The notes: generated from the letters alone by a model not told the origin. Counted from the stretch's first letter, positions 1 through 9,191 are shown. The stretch: DNA of 60,508 nucleotides from Clostridiales bacterium (GCA_012518535.1 JAAYRX010000160.1:1-60508); one strand, 5' to 3'. Numbers and translations: made by a program.

Positions 1-1
1 C

Positions 2-1492
2 TATACCAACGTTCTAAATATGCTGGACCTGGGAGAGATACCTCTGACCTGGAAGGAAAGAGATGAGAATTATCCATTAATAATAGCGGGTGGACCATGT
101 GCATACAACGTTGAGCCCATGGCAGATTTTTTTGATTTGGTGGTTATGGGTGAAGGAGAAGAAGTGACTCATGAGATATTGGATCTGTTTGCCGACTGCA
201 GGAAACAAGGGTTGAGTAAAACTGAATTTCTATATCGGGCCACCAGAATAAAAGGGGTATATGTCCCCAGGTTCTACAGGGTTGAATATAAAGAGGACGG
301 AAGGGTATCCCAGGTGACCCCGATTGATGAGGAAATACCTGAGACTATCCAAAAACGGATAGTAAGGGACCTGGACAAGGCCTATTTTCCGGATACAATG
401 ATCGTCCCTTATATGGATATAGTCCATGACAGGATCACTTTGGAGATATTTAGAGGATGTACCAGGGGTTGCAGATTTTGCCAGGCTGGTATGATCTATA
501 GGCCTGTACGGGAGAGATCCCCGGAAAGGCTACTGGAATTAGCCCAAAAATTGATAGAAAACACAGGCTATGAAGAGATTTCCTTATCCTCCTTAAGCAC
601 CGGCGATTATTCTCAGCTGGAATATTTGGTAGGGGAATTAATAGGCAGGTTCAAGGATAAGAAAGTGGGATTATCCCTGCCTTCCCTAAGATTGGATTCC
701 TTTGCTGAAGAGTTAGCCAATGAAGTACAGAAGGTAAGGAAGACCGGGCTTACATTTGCCCCCGAAGCTGGTAGCCAACGGCTGCGGGATGTTATAAACA
801 AGGGTATAACTGAACAGGATCTCATGACCAGTGTTAAGGATGCCTTCAAGTCTGGGTGGACAAGGGTAAAGCTTTATTTTATGTTGGGGCTGCCGGAGGA
901 AACCGAAGAGGACTTGATGGGTATCGGAGATCTAGCCCGAAAAATACGAGACTCCTATTTTCAGTTAGGGAAAAAAGGAAAAAAAGCTTTGAGAATCACC
1001 ATCAGCACTTCATCCTTTGTCCCTAAGGCTTTTACTCCCTTTCAATGGGTATCCCAGGACACTATAGATGAACTGACAAGAAAGCAAGAATTCCTGCAGG
1101 GGGAGCTTAGAACCAGGAATGTTCAATACAATTGGAACGACCCTAAAGTAAGCTTCCTGGAGGCTGTCCTTGCCAGAGGGGATAGGAGACTTGGTCGGGT
1201 GCTCAGGAAAGCTTGGGAGAAAGGTTGCACCTTTGATGGGTGGACCGAGCATTTTAAGTATGATCTATGGATGGAAGCCTTTGATGAGGAAGGTATAGAT
1301 CCTCACTTTTATGCTAATAGGACAAGATCGGCCGATGAGGTATTTCCCTGGGATCATATTGATATCGGTGTAACAAAGAAATATCTGTGGAAGGAATATG
1401 AGAGGGCTCTCCAAATGCAACTTACCGATGATTGTCGGCTAAACTGTACCGGTTGTGGTGTTAGCCTGCTGGGGGAGGGATTATGTCCATGA
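2..1492 (+). CDS. TIGR03960-family B12-binding radical SAM protein (5' end cut by window)
   Basis: The frame is open from base 2 (reads YTNVLNMLDL before the first internal Met at 20), so the true start lies left of the window and roughly 100-130 N-terminal residues are missing. The visible part begins within a cobalamin-binding-like region (IIAGGPCAYNVEPMADFFD, a GEGEE motif), followed by a radical SAM core with the CxxxCxxC cluster motif in FRGCTRGCRFCQ (about bases 449-480), SLSSLSTGDYS, and FAPEAGSQRLRDVINK. The C-terminal part has the CTFDGW and DDCRLNCTGCG stretches typical of TIGR03960. In many Clostridia this gene precedes a DUF2344 gene and rng, exactly as here; the next gene overlaps it by 10 bases. 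The substrate of the family is not known to me; a tRNA or ribosome-linked role is only inferred from the neighbours. Confidence 0.9.
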   Translation, partial: YTNVLNMLDLGEIPLTWKERDENYPLIIAGGPCAYNVEPMADFFDLVVMGEGEEVTHEILDLFADCRKQGLSKTEFLYRATRIKGVYVPRFYRVEYKEDGRVSQVTPIDEEIPETIQKRIVRDLDKAYFPDTMIVPYMDIVHDRITLEIFRGCTRGCRFCQAGMIYRPVRERSPERLLELAQKLIENTGYEEISLSSLSTGDYSQLEYLVGELIGRFKDKKVGLSLPSLRLDSFAEELANEVQKVRKTGLTFAPEAGSQRLRDVINKGITEQDLMTSVKDAFKSGWTRVKLYFMLGLPEETEEDLMGIGDLARKIRDSYFQLGKKGKKALRITISTSSFVPKAFTPFQWVSQDTIDELTRKQEFLQGELRTRNVQYNWNDPKVSFLEAVLARGDRRLGRVLRKAWEKGCTFDGWTEHFKYDLWMEAFDEEGIDPHFYANRTRSADEVFPWDHIDIGVTKKYLWKEYERALQMQLTDDCRLNCTGCGVSLLGEGLCP

Positions 1493-2184
1493 GGCTGGTA
1501 ATCAAGTATACCAAAGAGGAAAGGGTTAAATATATCTCTCATTTGGATTTTCTAAGGCTGGTACAAAGGGCAATCAGAAGGGCGGATATACCGGTAGCTT
1601 ACAGCCAGGGATTTAATCCGCATCCCAGGCTATCCTTTGCATCAGCTTTGGCGGTGGGTGTCACTAGCGAAGGGGAATACTTGGATATTTATTTAAAGGA
1701 TGATATGGATCCTGAGTTACTATGCAATAAGATGAACGAAAAATTGCCATCAGGGATACGATTTGTAGAAGGGCGCATAGTAGATGAAAAGCTACCTTCC
1801 CTTATGAGTCTTATAGAAAGGGCGGAGTATGCAATTGTGCTGCCCGGAGGAGTGCCACAAAAATTTAATTTGCCCTCAGTGATTGGGGAGTTTCTATCGC
1901 AACAGGAGATATGGGCAGTAAGGACGAACCGGAAGGGTAGTCGACAGATTGATATAAGACCGATGATCCATGGGATGGATGCATTTGAACGTGATGGGAA
2001 TATAGTCATAAAAGCCATTATTAGCTCGGGAAGTAAGGCTAACTTAAGGCCTGACCTGCTGATAAATGCTTTGTTTGATTTTGCCGGGTTACCCATTGGT
2101 CCGGATTTGTTTTGTCATATACATCGCCTGGATTTATATCTTTTACAGGAAGGGAAATGGGTCACACCTATTGGGATGGAGTAG
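1483..2184 (+). CDS. TIGR03936 / DUF2344 radical-SAM-associated protein
   Basis: A 233-residue protein beginning MSMRLVIKYTKEERVKYISHLD, with the family hallmarks YISHLDFLRLVQRAIRRA and PVAYSQGFNPHPRLSFA. DUF2344 proteins occur either as a separate gene or fused to the C terminus of the preceding radical SAM protein; here it is separate and overlaps it by 10 bases, implying translational coupling. A GGGGGAGG site at 1471-1478 serves the ATG at 1483 (short spacing) or the in-frame ATG at 1489 (better spacing). Function is unknown; the fused forms indicate that it works with the radical SAM enzyme. Confidence 0.9.
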   Translation: MSMRLVIKYTKEERVKYISHLDFLRLVQRAIRRADIPVAYSQGFNPHPRLSFASALAVGVTSEGEYLDIYLKDDMDPELLCNKMNEKLPSGIRFVEGRIVDEKLPSLMSLIERAEYAIVLPGGVPQKFNLPSVIGEFLSQQEIWAVRTNRKGSRQIDIRPMIHGMDAFERDGNIVIKAIISSGSKANLRPDLLINALFDFAGLPIGPDLFCHIHRLDLYLLQEGKWVTPIGME

Positions 2185-2196
2185 GGGGATAAAGCA

Positions 2197-3729
2197 TTGA
2201 GTAAAAGAATCATAGTAGATGTTCAATATGATCAGACCCGCGTTGCTATTCTAGAGGACAATGAGCTGGTGGAATTGTATATGGAAGGGGACGATAGCCA
2301 TACCATAGTCGGTAATATCTACAGGGGTAAGGTGGAAAACGTGCTTCCCGGCATGCAGGCTGCCTTTGTTGACATAGGGCTTGAAAAGAATGCCTTTCTC
2401 TACGTAGGGGATATTAACACCGATAAATCAGTTTTTGAGTTTCCCGGCAAACAAGCCCCGTCAGTCAATGATGCCAGAGCGTTATCCATACGGGATATCA
2501 TAAGCACGGGCCAGGAATTGACCGTTCAAGTGCTAAAAGAGCCCATAGGTACCAAGGGGGCCAGGGTGACCACTCAGATTACCTTGCCCGGAAGGTATAT
2601 GGTCCTAATGCCGACCGTTAATTATGTTGGGGTATCAAGAAGGATCGAGGATGAGACTGAAAGGACGCGCCTGAAAGAAATTGCCGAGAGATTGAAGCCC
2701 CATGGCATGGGGATGATAGTCAGGACCGCAGCCCAGGGCAAGGATCAAGATGACTTTGTTCAGGATATAGACTTTTTATGCCGACTGTGGGCCAGGATCC
2801 AAAGTAAAGAGTGGCGAGGTAAGGTGCCCAGAGTATTATATGAGGACGAAGATATAATCTATAGGACTATTCGGGATTTTTATGCACCGGACATTGACAA
2901 GATCATCATAAACAATAGAGAGGAATATGATAAGACTTTGGAATTGGCCGATGTGCTATTCCCGGGATTAAGGCAAAGAGTAGAGCTATTTGATGACTCC
3001 ATTCCCATATTTCAATATTTTGATATTGAATATAAAATAGAAAAAGCCATTCAAAAGAAGGTTTGGCTGAAGAATGGCGGATATCTTATTATCGACCCAA
3101 CAGAAGCCTTGACTGTAATCGACGTTAATACAGGGAAATTTGTTGGATCCAGAAACCTGGAAGATACTGTGCTCAAGACCAACCTTGAGGCGGCTCAGGA
3201 GATAGCCCATCAGATTAGGCTTCGGGATATAGGGGGTATAATCATTATCGACTTTATTGATATGGGAAAAGAAGAAAATAAGAAAAAAGTTATAGAGGTC
3301 TTGGAAAGTTCACTTAAGAAGGATCGAACCAGGACCAATGTCCTAGGGTTTACCGGACTAGGACTGGTGGAAATGACAAGAAAGAAGGTTAGAAGCAGGT
3401 TATCTTCCAAACTCCTCAAGCCTTGCCCCTATTGTCACGGCACAGGTAGGGTCTATTCGGAAACCATGGTCGTTGCCAGGATAGAAAAGGAGTTGGAAAA
3501 CGAGGTAAAGGATTCTGGAATCTGGGGTGTAGCTGTGGAAGTACACCCAAGCGTTGCAAGAACCTGGACTGAAGACGGAGGTAAGAATATCGATATCTTG
3601 GAGAAAACTTTAAATTGCAGAATCTATCCCAGAGAAAATCATAACCTCCATATTGAGGAGAGTATAATCCACCGTCTGGTAGATCAGCGAGAGGCTGAGA
3701 AGTACTTTCTTGAATATAAAGAGTCATAG
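2197..3729 (+). CDS. rng: Ribonuclease G/E family endoribonuclease
   Basis: A 510-residue single-strand endoribonuclease of the Rne/Rng family for rRNA and mRNA processing. The N terminus (RIIVDVQYDQTRVAILE) leads into an S1-like domain at about residues 35-125 (NIYRGKVENVLPGMQAAFVDIG). The catalytic DNase-I-like region has the metal-binding aspartates in VIDVNTGKF (about residue 309) and IIDFIDM (about 351-354). The Zn-link CPYCHGTG lies near residue 409. There is no long RNase E-type C-terminal scaffold, so RNase G is the better name. The start is TTG at 2197 behind GTAGGGGG. In many Clostridia rplU, a ysxB-like gene and rpmA follow; here a terminator and an aminotransferase follow instead. 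Confidence 0.95.
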   Translation: MSKRIIVDVQYDQTRVAILEDNELVELYMEGDDSHTIVGNIYRGKVENVLPGMQAAFVDIGLEKNAFLYVGDINTDKSVFEFPGKQAPSVNDARALSIRDIISTGQELTVQVLKEPIGTKGARVTTQITLPGRYMVLMPTVNYVGVSRRIEDETERTRLKEIAERLKPHGMGMIVRTAAQGKDQDDFVQDIDFLCRLWARIQSKEWRGKVPRVLYEDEDIIYRTIRDFYAPDIDKIIINNREEYDKTLELADVLFPGLRQRVELFDDSIPIFQYFDIEYKIEKAIQKKVWLKNGGYLIIDPTEALTVIDVNTGKFVGSRNLEDTVLKTNLEAAQEIAHQIRLRDIGGIIIIDFIDMGKEENKKKVIEVLESSLKKDRTRTNVLGFTGLGLVEMTRKKVRSRLSSKLLKPCPYCHGTGRVYSETMVVARIEKELENEVKDSGIWGVAVEVHPSVARTWTEDGGKNIDILEKTLNCRIYPRENHNLHIEESIIHRLVDQREAEKYFLEYKES

Positions 3730-3737
3730 ATAATTAT

Positions 3738-3765
3738 GGAAGGGACCGCCCTTCCTTTATTTTTT
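3738..3765 (+). terminator. Rho-independent terminator after rng
   Basis: A perfect 7-bp stem, GGAAGGG (3738-3744) and CCCTTCC (3749-3755), with loop ACCG, runs into TTTATTTTTT. It sits 9 bases after the rng stop codon and closes the radical SAM / DUF2344 / rng operon. Confidence 0.9.
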
Positions 3766-3849
3766 ATACAGGTGGTACTTGTATGGGTAGGATAATACTG
3801 TTATAGTTATACCAAAAACCAGGGATATTAATAGGAAGGGCGAATTGAT

Positions 3850-5070
3850 TTGAAGATGATTAAAAAATCCAGTAAGCTAGATAACGTTTGTTATGATATA
3901 AGGGGACCTGTTTTAGATGAATCCAAAAGATTAGAAGAGGAAGGCTACAACATTATTAAGCTCAATATTGGAAATCCAGCACCCTTTGGCCTTAAAGCTC
4001 CGGACGAAATAATCGTGGATGTAATAATGAATTTAAGAAACGCTCAGGGATATAGTGACTCCAAGGGTATATTTGCTGCCAGAAAGGCAGTTATGCAATA
4101 TTGTCAGCAAAAGGGTATAGACAATGTAGAAATTGATGATATATACATCGGCAACGGAGTCAGCGAACTTATAATGATAGCCATGCAGGGACTATTGGAC
4201 AACGGAGATGAGGTTTTAATACCTGCGCCCGACTATCCCTTGTGGACAGCGGCTGTTAACCTGTCTGGAGGAACGCCGGTACACTACATGTGCGACGAGG
4301 AATCAGATTGGTACCCTGACCTGGAAGACATTCGAAAGAAAGTTACTCCCAACACCAAGGGTATAGTCGTAATTAATCCGAACAATCCCACAGGATCCGT
4401 TTACCCTGTTGAAATATTGGAGGGAATTATTGAAATAGCCAGAGAACACGAACTTATCGTGTTTTCGGATGAAATTTACGATAAGATATTGTACGATGGT
4501 GCCACTCATACTTCAACTGCCGCCCTGGCTGATGATATACTTTTTATTACCATGAATGGGCTGTCAAAGTCCCACAGGATTGCCGGTTTCCGTGCCGGAT
4601 GGATGGTAATAAGCGGAGACAAGTCCAAGGCCAAAGATTATATAGAGGGACTTAACATGCTTTCATCGATGAGGCTTTGCAGCAATGTGCCCGCCCAATA
4701 CACTATCCAAACTGCACTCGGAGGGTATCAGAGCATTAAGGATCTGGTCATGCCCGGGGGTCGGCTAAAGGAGCAAAGGGATTATGCATGGGAGCGGCTA
4801 AATAGTATACCTGGGATCTCATGTGTTAAGCCCAAAGGTGCATTCTATTTGTTTCCAAAAGTGGATATGAAGAGGTACTCAATAATAAGCGATGAGAAGT
4901 TCGTACTGGACTTCCTGTTGCAAGAAAAGGTTCTGCTGGTCCAGGGAACTGGATTTAATTGGCCGGAGCATGATCATTTTAGAATAGTGTTTTTACCTAA
5001 CCTGACGGATCTGAGGATAGCTCTGGATCGTTTTGAATACTTTCTGTCGAACTACAGTCAAAAACTATAG
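3850..5070 (+). CDS. alaA: Alanine transaminase (AlaA type), PLP aminotransferase class I/II
   Basis: A 406-residue fold-type I aminotransferase converting pyruvate and glutamate to alanine and 2-oxoglutarate. It closely follows E. coli AlaA (YfbQ) from end to end as I remember it: KSSKLDNVCYDIRGPVLDES, LNIGNPAPFG, YSDSKG, IYIGNGVSELI, NPNNPTGSVY, SDEIYDKILYDGA, the PLP-lysine motif GLSKSHRIAGFRAGW (Lys about 240), SNVPAQYTIQTALGGYQSI and the C-terminal VLLVQGTGFNWP. The start is TTG at 3850 behind AGGAAGGG. It is flanked by terminators on both sides, so it is monocistronic. The strong likeness to a proteobacterial enzyme may mean transfer or simply a well-conserved family. Confidence 0.88.
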   Translation: MKMIKKSSKLDNVCYDIRGPVLDESKRLEEEGYNIIKLNIGNPAPFGLKAPDEIIVDVIMNLRNAQGYSDSKGIFAARKAVMQYCQQKGIDNVEIDDIYIGNGVSELIMIAMQGLLDNGDEVLIPAPDYPLWTAAVNLSGGTPVHYMCDEESDWYPDLEDIRKKVTPNTKGIVVINPNNPTGSVYPVEILEGIIEIAREHELIVFSDEIYDKILYDGATHTSTAALADDILFITMNGLSKSHRIAGFRAGWMVISGDKSKAKDYIEGLNMLSSMRLCSNVPAQYTIQTALGGYQSIKDLVMPGGRLKEQRDYAWERLNSIPGISCVKPKGAFYLFPKVDMKRYSIISDEKFVLDFLLQEKVLLVQGTGFNWPEHDHFRIVFLPNLTDLRIALDRFEYFLSNYSQKL

Positions 5071-5099
5071 CAATTGGATAATTAAATAGTTGCTATATA

Positions 5100-5129
5100 G
5101 AGCAAGCCCTTGGATGGGCTTGCTTTTTT
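5100..5129 (+). terminator. Rho-independent terminator after alaA
   Basis: GCAAGCCC pairs with GGGCTTGC across a TTGGAT loop, followed by TTTTTT. It ends the alaA transcript about 30 bases after the stop. Confidence 0.93.
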
Positions 5130-5448
5130 GTCCATATAATCCTATAAGTCCAGATTAAATCTAAGGTTGATTCAATTTACCTCGGCTACTGGTATGAGAC
5201 AGTCAGACTACCAAATTGCAGACAACTCCTCCATTGGAAGTCTAACTTTGGGTGAGACGAGATTTATATCCAACCATCCATTTTCTTAACGGAATTGTGC
5301 TTTTGTAATATCATCTGGGTTTGACAACTATAGATGCGGTTTATAAGGGTATCAAAGGATATTAAAGAATAGCCCTGTTAGGTATGGATACCAACCCAGG
5401 TGTAAGCAACAAAATACCTGTAGGGTATTATGCTGGGAGGTTAGTAGT
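5130..5448 (+). other. Leader and promoter region of the pyruvate dehydrogenase operon
   Basis: This 319-base stretch holds no gene. It has a possible sigma-A promoter, TTGACA (5321-5326) with TATAAG (5342-5347) at a short 15-base spacing. Two perfect small inverted repeats follow: GGTAT/ATACC at 5381-5392 and AATACC/GGTATT at 5413-5429. The second sits just before the GGGAGG site (5435-5440) of the first gene, so it could be an operator or act on translation. I recognise no known riboswitch. Confidence 0.4.
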
Positions 5449-5898
5449 TTGCAAAGATATGAATTTTTTAATAGATTAGAGGCTATTATAGCCGAAGTCG
5501 GAACTGCAATATTAGCCAATATTGACCAGGATGCTGGACCGAGAATGCGCTGGATGACACCCGCTACCCTAAAAGGCCGGCCGGGGTGTATCTATTGCGT
5601 AGGTGCCAAGGATTCCAGAAAGATAATGGGTTTGAGGTTAAATCCCAATGTAGAATGGATGATACAGAGCAAGAATTTGGACTGTATTATTAATATAAAG
5701 GGAACCGTGAATATACTGGATAATCCCTCCATTAGGACGGAGATTATACACGCCATAGGACCGAAATTGGGGGTATTTTGGAAGACAAACCTTGAGGATA
5801 CGGAATTTCTGGTTCTGGAAACTGTGATGGATGAAGCTACTCTTTATGAGCCCATGTTATGTAAGTCCAGGAAAGTTTCTTTTAGGGAGGGAGTATAA
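5449..5898 (+). CDS. Pyridoxamine 5'-phosphate oxidase-fold (FMN-binding split barrel) protein
   Basis: A 149-residue protein, MQRYEFFNRLEAIIAEVGTA, with the pattern of the general-stress / PNPOx-like split-barrel family (AILANIDQDAGPRMRWMTPA, IYCVGAKDSRKIMGLRLNPNVEWM). These usually bind FMN, F420 or heme and act as small oxidoreductases. The start is TTG at 5449 with GGGAGG 8 bases upstream. Its stop TAA shares an A with the ATG of the E1 alpha gene (TAATG), so it is translationally coupled to the pyruvate dehydrogenase operon. A link between the two, such as a redox or cofactor accessory role, is inferred from position only. Confidence 0.8.
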   Translation: MQRYEFFNRLEAIIAEVGTAILANIDQDAGPRMRWMTPATLKGRPGCIYCVGAKDSRKIMGLRLNPNVEWMIQSKNLDCIINIKGTVNILDNPSIRTEIIHAIGPKLGVFWKTNLEDTEFLVLETVMDEATLYEPMLCKSRKVSFREGV

Positions 5899-6881
5899 TG
5901 AGCAGGACCTTTGCAATTGATAAATATAATAGAAACTTTTTGATAGATCTGTTGAAGGAAATGATTTTGATACGGAGATTCGAAGAAAAAGCCGGGCAGA
6001 TGTACGGTCTTCAAAAGATTGGTGGGTTCTGTCATCTCTATATAGGGCAGGAGGCGGTAGCTGTAGGCTCCATAGCTGCTCTGGATTTAAGTCAGGATTA
6101 CGTTTTAACTACCTATAGGGATCATGGGCATGCCCTGGCTTGCGGTATGGATCCCAAGGTATTGATGGCCGAACTATATGGGAAGATAACGGGCTGTTCC
6201 AAGGGAAAAGGAGGGTCAATGCATCTCTTTGATGTTGAGAAGCACATGTATGGGGGCCATGGAATCGTTGGATCCCACATACCCTTGGCAACCGGTGTAG
6301 CCTTGAAGATGAAATATAAGGGGGAGACTGGGGTCGTTGCCTGCTATTTTGGGGATGGGGCCATTCATCAGGGCAGTTTCCACGAAAGCCTAAACATGGC
6401 AAAGGTTTGGGACCTACCCATTGTCTATATATGCGAAAACAATCAATATGGCATGGGCACCAGCTATGAGAGGATCTCTTCAGTTCGAGACTTCTACAAG
6501 ATGGGGAGTTCCTATGGGATCCCTGGGAAACAGGTGGATGGCATGAATGTGTTGGAGGTCTATGAAGAGATGATGCAGGCTGTAAGAATGGCCTGGGAAA
6601 CGGGGTTGCCGAGCTTTTTGGAGATCAAGACTTATAGGTACAGGGGCCATTCCATGAGCGATCCGGCCAAATACAGGACCAGGGAGGAGCTGGACGAGTA
6701 CAGGCGCCAGGACCCTATCCTGCTGTTTAAGGATGCTTTGATTGAGTATGGGATAGTAAACGAAGATGAATACAGAGCAATTGATAATGAGTCTAAGGAA
6801 GTATCGAACAGGGCAGTTGAATTTGCTGAAATGAGCGAAGAGCCAGGGCTGGAAGCCCTTTATGAGGATATTTTGGCCTAA
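5898..6881 (+). CDS. pdhA: Pyruvate dehydrogenase E1 component, alpha subunit
   Basis: A 327-residue TPP-dependent 2-oxoacid dehydrogenase alpha subunit. It decarboxylates pyruvate and, with the beta subunit, transfers the acetyl unit to lipoyl-E2. Visible are GKGGSMHLFD, GGHGIVGSHIPLATGVAL, the TPP/Mg motif GDGAIHQGSFHESLNMA (about residue 152), ENNQYGMGTS, and the phosphorylation-loop-like YRYRGHSMSDPAKYRTREE. This last motif is characteristic of mitochondrial, plastid and alpha-proteobacterial PDH E1 alpha rather than of acetoin dehydrogenase AcoA. Its ATG overlaps the previous stop, with AGGGAGGG just upstream. The substrate call of pyruvate over acetoin or branched-chain oxoacids is an inference from motifs. 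Confidence 0.88.
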   Translation: MSRTFAIDKYNRNFLIDLLKEMILIRRFEEKAGQMYGLQKIGGFCHLYIGQEAVAVGSIAALDLSQDYVLTTYRDHGHALACGMDPKVLMAELYGKITGCSKGKGGSMHLFDVEKHMYGGHGIVGSHIPLATGVALKMKYKGETGVVACYFGDGAIHQGSFHESLNMAKVWDLPIVYICENNQYGMGTSYERISSVRDFYKMGSSYGIPGKQVDGMNVLEVYEEMMQAVRMAWETGLPSFLEIKTYRYRGHSMSDPAKYRTREELDEYRRQDPILLFKDALIEYGIVNEDEYRAIDNESKEVSNRAVEFAEMSEEPGLEALYEDILA

Positions 6882-6915
6882 TCAATTGGATATCGATTGA
6901 AGAGGAGGTATGAGG

Positions 6916-7896
6916 ATGCCTATCATTACCTATCGTGATGCTTTACGAGAAGCCATGGATGAAGAAATGGCCAGGGATGAGAATGTTATTCTATTGGGAG
7001 AGGAAGTAGCCGAATACAATGGGGCATACAAGGTGAGTCAGGGGCTATGGGATAAATATGGGTCCAAGAGAGTTATAGACACGCCTATAACCGAGGAGGG
7101 GTTTACGGGTGTCGGAATAGGAGCGGCAATGGCGGGACTTAGGCCTATAGTAGAATGGATGACCTTCAATTTCTCCATAATGGCCTTGGATCAGGTTATC
7201 AACAATGCGGCCAAGATGCGCTATATGTCAGGAGGGCAATTCAAGGTACCTATAGTATTCAGGGGGCCCAACGGGCCCGCGGAATATCTGGCAGCCCAGC
7301 ATTCTCAGGCCTTACAAACCCTTTTTGTCCATATACCAGGACTGAAGGTAGTTGCACCTGCCACCCCCTATGATGCAAAAGGCTTATTAAAATCAGCCAT
7401 AAGGGATGATAACCCCGTAATCTTTTTAGAGGGTGAACTTATGTATCAATGGAAGGGGGAGGTCCCAGAGGGAGAATACCTGATACCTATAGGAAAGGCG
7501 GATATAAAGAGGGAAGGGAAGGATGTAACCATATTAACCTATTCCAAGCCCTTAAGAGTTGTGGAAGAGGCAGCCACGGAGCTGGAAAAACAAGGCATAG
7601 AAGCCGAGATAGTGGATTTAAGAACCATAAGGCCAATGGACGAAGAGACCATCTACCGATCTGTTAAGAAGACCAATAGATGCGTTGTAGTGGATGAGTC
7701 CTGGCCTATGGTCAGCGTAGCTTCACATGTGGGCTGGATGGTATCCAGGAACTGTTTTGATGATTTGGATGCTCCAGTGGAGTTAGTAACCGGTGAGGAT
7801 GTACCTATGCCCTATAATCATAGATTGGAATTGGCTGCCCAGCCTTCTGTAGAGAAGGTCATTAACGCAGTACAAAAGGTCATGTATTTAACATGA
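6916..7896 (+). CDS. pdhB: Pyruvate dehydrogenase E1 component, beta subunit
   Basis: The transketolase-like beta subunit of E1, about 326 residues from MPIITYRDALREAMDEEMA. Motifs are GEEVAEYNGAYKVSQGL, RVIDTPITEEGFTGVGIGAA, FRGPNGPAEYLAAQHSQ, HIPGLKVVAPATPYDAKGLL, and DLRTIRPMDEETI, all matching the mitochondrial/alpha-proteobacterial PDH beta type. An upstream in-frame ATG at 6910 lies only 1 base after AGGAGG (6903-6908), whereas the ATG at 6916 has 7-base spacing, so 6916 is preferred. It lies 34 bases after pdhA and 19 before the E2 gene. Confidence 0.9.
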   Translation: MPIITYRDALREAMDEEMARDENVILLGEEVAEYNGAYKVSQGLWDKYGSKRVIDTPITEEGFTGVGIGAAMAGLRPIVEWMTFNFSIMALDQVINNAAKMRYMSGGQFKVPIVFRGPNGPAEYLAAQHSQALQTLFVHIPGLKVVAPATPYDAKGLLKSAIRDDNPVIFLEGELMYQWKGEVPEGEYLIPIGKADIKREGKDVTILTYSKPLRVVEEAATELEKQGIEAEIVDLRTIRPMDEETIYRSVKKTNRCVVVDESWPMVSVASHVGWMVSRNCFDDLDAPVELVTGEDVPMPYNHRLELAAQPSVEKVINAVQKVMYLT

Positions 7897-7915
7897 GTAG
7901 AAAAGGAGGGATCTT

Positions 7916-9154
7916 ATGGCTGAAAGAGTTTTGATGGTTGCCCTGTCCCCTACAATGAGCACCGGTCTTATTTCAAAGTGGGAAAAGGAAGAAGGGGATA
8001 GGGTTGAATCCGGAGATCTATTATGTCAGGTTGAAACAGACAAGGCCACAATGGATTATGAATCGATGCAGGAAGGAACCCTGCTTAAGATATTGGTTCA
8101 TGAGGGAGAACAAGCGAGTATTGGTGCCCCTATAGCCATCATAGGTCAGGTGGGGGAAGATTTAACGGAGTTGTTGGCCGAAGTCGATACGGATATGAAA
8201 GGGACAACCGATGATGAAGAAACTGAATCCAATGAGGATGAGAATACTCCCATATCCTCTATGGAAACGATAGAAGAACCCATTGAAGATAGGGTGATAG
8301 CATCGCCACTGGCCCGCAGGATGGCCAAGCAAAGGGGAATTGATCTAAACCTTATCCAAGGGAGTGGTCCCAGGGGAAGAATCATCAAGAGGGACATACT
8401 GGAAGCGGGAGCGGAGATTCAAAAGCCTGATCTCGGTGCGCCAAAAACTGCTCCCCGAATTTCACCGGGATCTACAGATGAGGTTATACATGTAACCACC
8501 AAACGTAAAATTATTGCGGAGAGGCTGGCAGAATCCAAGTATTCTGCACCTCATTATTATTTAAGATTGAAGGTACTAAGTGATGATTTTATGCAGGCTA
8601 GAAAGGTCCTTAACAATACTCTAAAGGAGAAGGTATCTGTCAATGCCTTTATAATTAAATTTGTTGCCGAAGCTATAAAAAGGCATCCAATTATGAATTC
8701 CACATGGCAGGGCGAGACTATTTTAAGGCACGGCAGCATCGATATTGGATTGGCGGTAGCACAGGATGACGGCTTAATCACTCCGGTAGTAAGAGATTGC
8801 GGGAACAAGGGGATTATAGATATAGATAGGGAATTGAAGGATCTCATAGATAAAGCTCTGAATAATCAGCTTACCCCGTCGGAATATACCGGGGCTACCT
8901 TTACCATCAGCAACCTGGGGAGTTTTGGAATCGGGGAGTTTACTGCCATAATCAACCCGCCCGGATCGGCAATACTGGCCATAGGAAAGATGGGTAAAGA
9001 ACCGATAATAGCAGAAGGTGATAAGATAGAGATAAGATCCCTGATGACTTTAACCTTATCCTGTGACCACCGGGTTATTGACGGTGCTGTTGGGGCTGCT
9101 TTCCTGAAGGAGTTAAAGGACATAATGGAGAATCCTATAAGAGTACTATACTAA
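7916..9154 (+). CDS. pdhC: Dihydrolipoamide acetyltransferase, E2 of pyruvate dehydrogenase
   Basis: A 412-residue E2 core protein. The N-terminal lipoyl domain (about 1-80) carries the lipoylated lysine in ETDKATMDYE (K43). An acidic, flexible linker (about 95-125) is followed by a peripheral-subunit-binding domain (about 128-165, IASPLARRMAKQRGIDL). The catalytic domain (about 190-412) ends in the chloramphenicol-acetyltransferase-like site SCDHRVIDGAVG. The opening MVALSPTMSTGLISKW again resembles mitochondrial-type PDH E2. The start ATG has AAAGGAGGG 5 bases upstream. It moves the acetyl group from E1 to CoA. Confidence 0.93.
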   Translation: MAERVLMVALSPTMSTGLISKWEKEEGDRVESGDLLCQVETDKATMDYESMQEGTLLKILVHEGEQASIGAPIAIIGQVGEDLTELLAEVDTDMKGTTDDEETESNEDENTPISSMETIEEPIEDRVIASPLARRMAKQRGIDLNLIQGSGPRGRIIKRDILEAGAEIQKPDLGAPKTAPRISPGSTDEVIHVTTKRKIIAERLAESKYSAPHYYLRLKVLSDDFMQARKVLNNTLKEKVSVNAFIIKFVAEAIKRHPIMNSTWQGETILRHGSIDIGLAVAQDDGLITPVVRDCGNKGIIDIDRELKDLIDKALNNQLTPSEYTGATFTISNLGSFGIGEFTAIINPPGSAILAIGKMGKEPIIAEGDKIEIRSLMTLTLSCDHRVIDGAVGAAFLKELKDIMENPIRVLY

Positions 9155-9191
9155 TACAGAAGTTGGCAAAACCTAAAGGAGGCAAGGGTAA

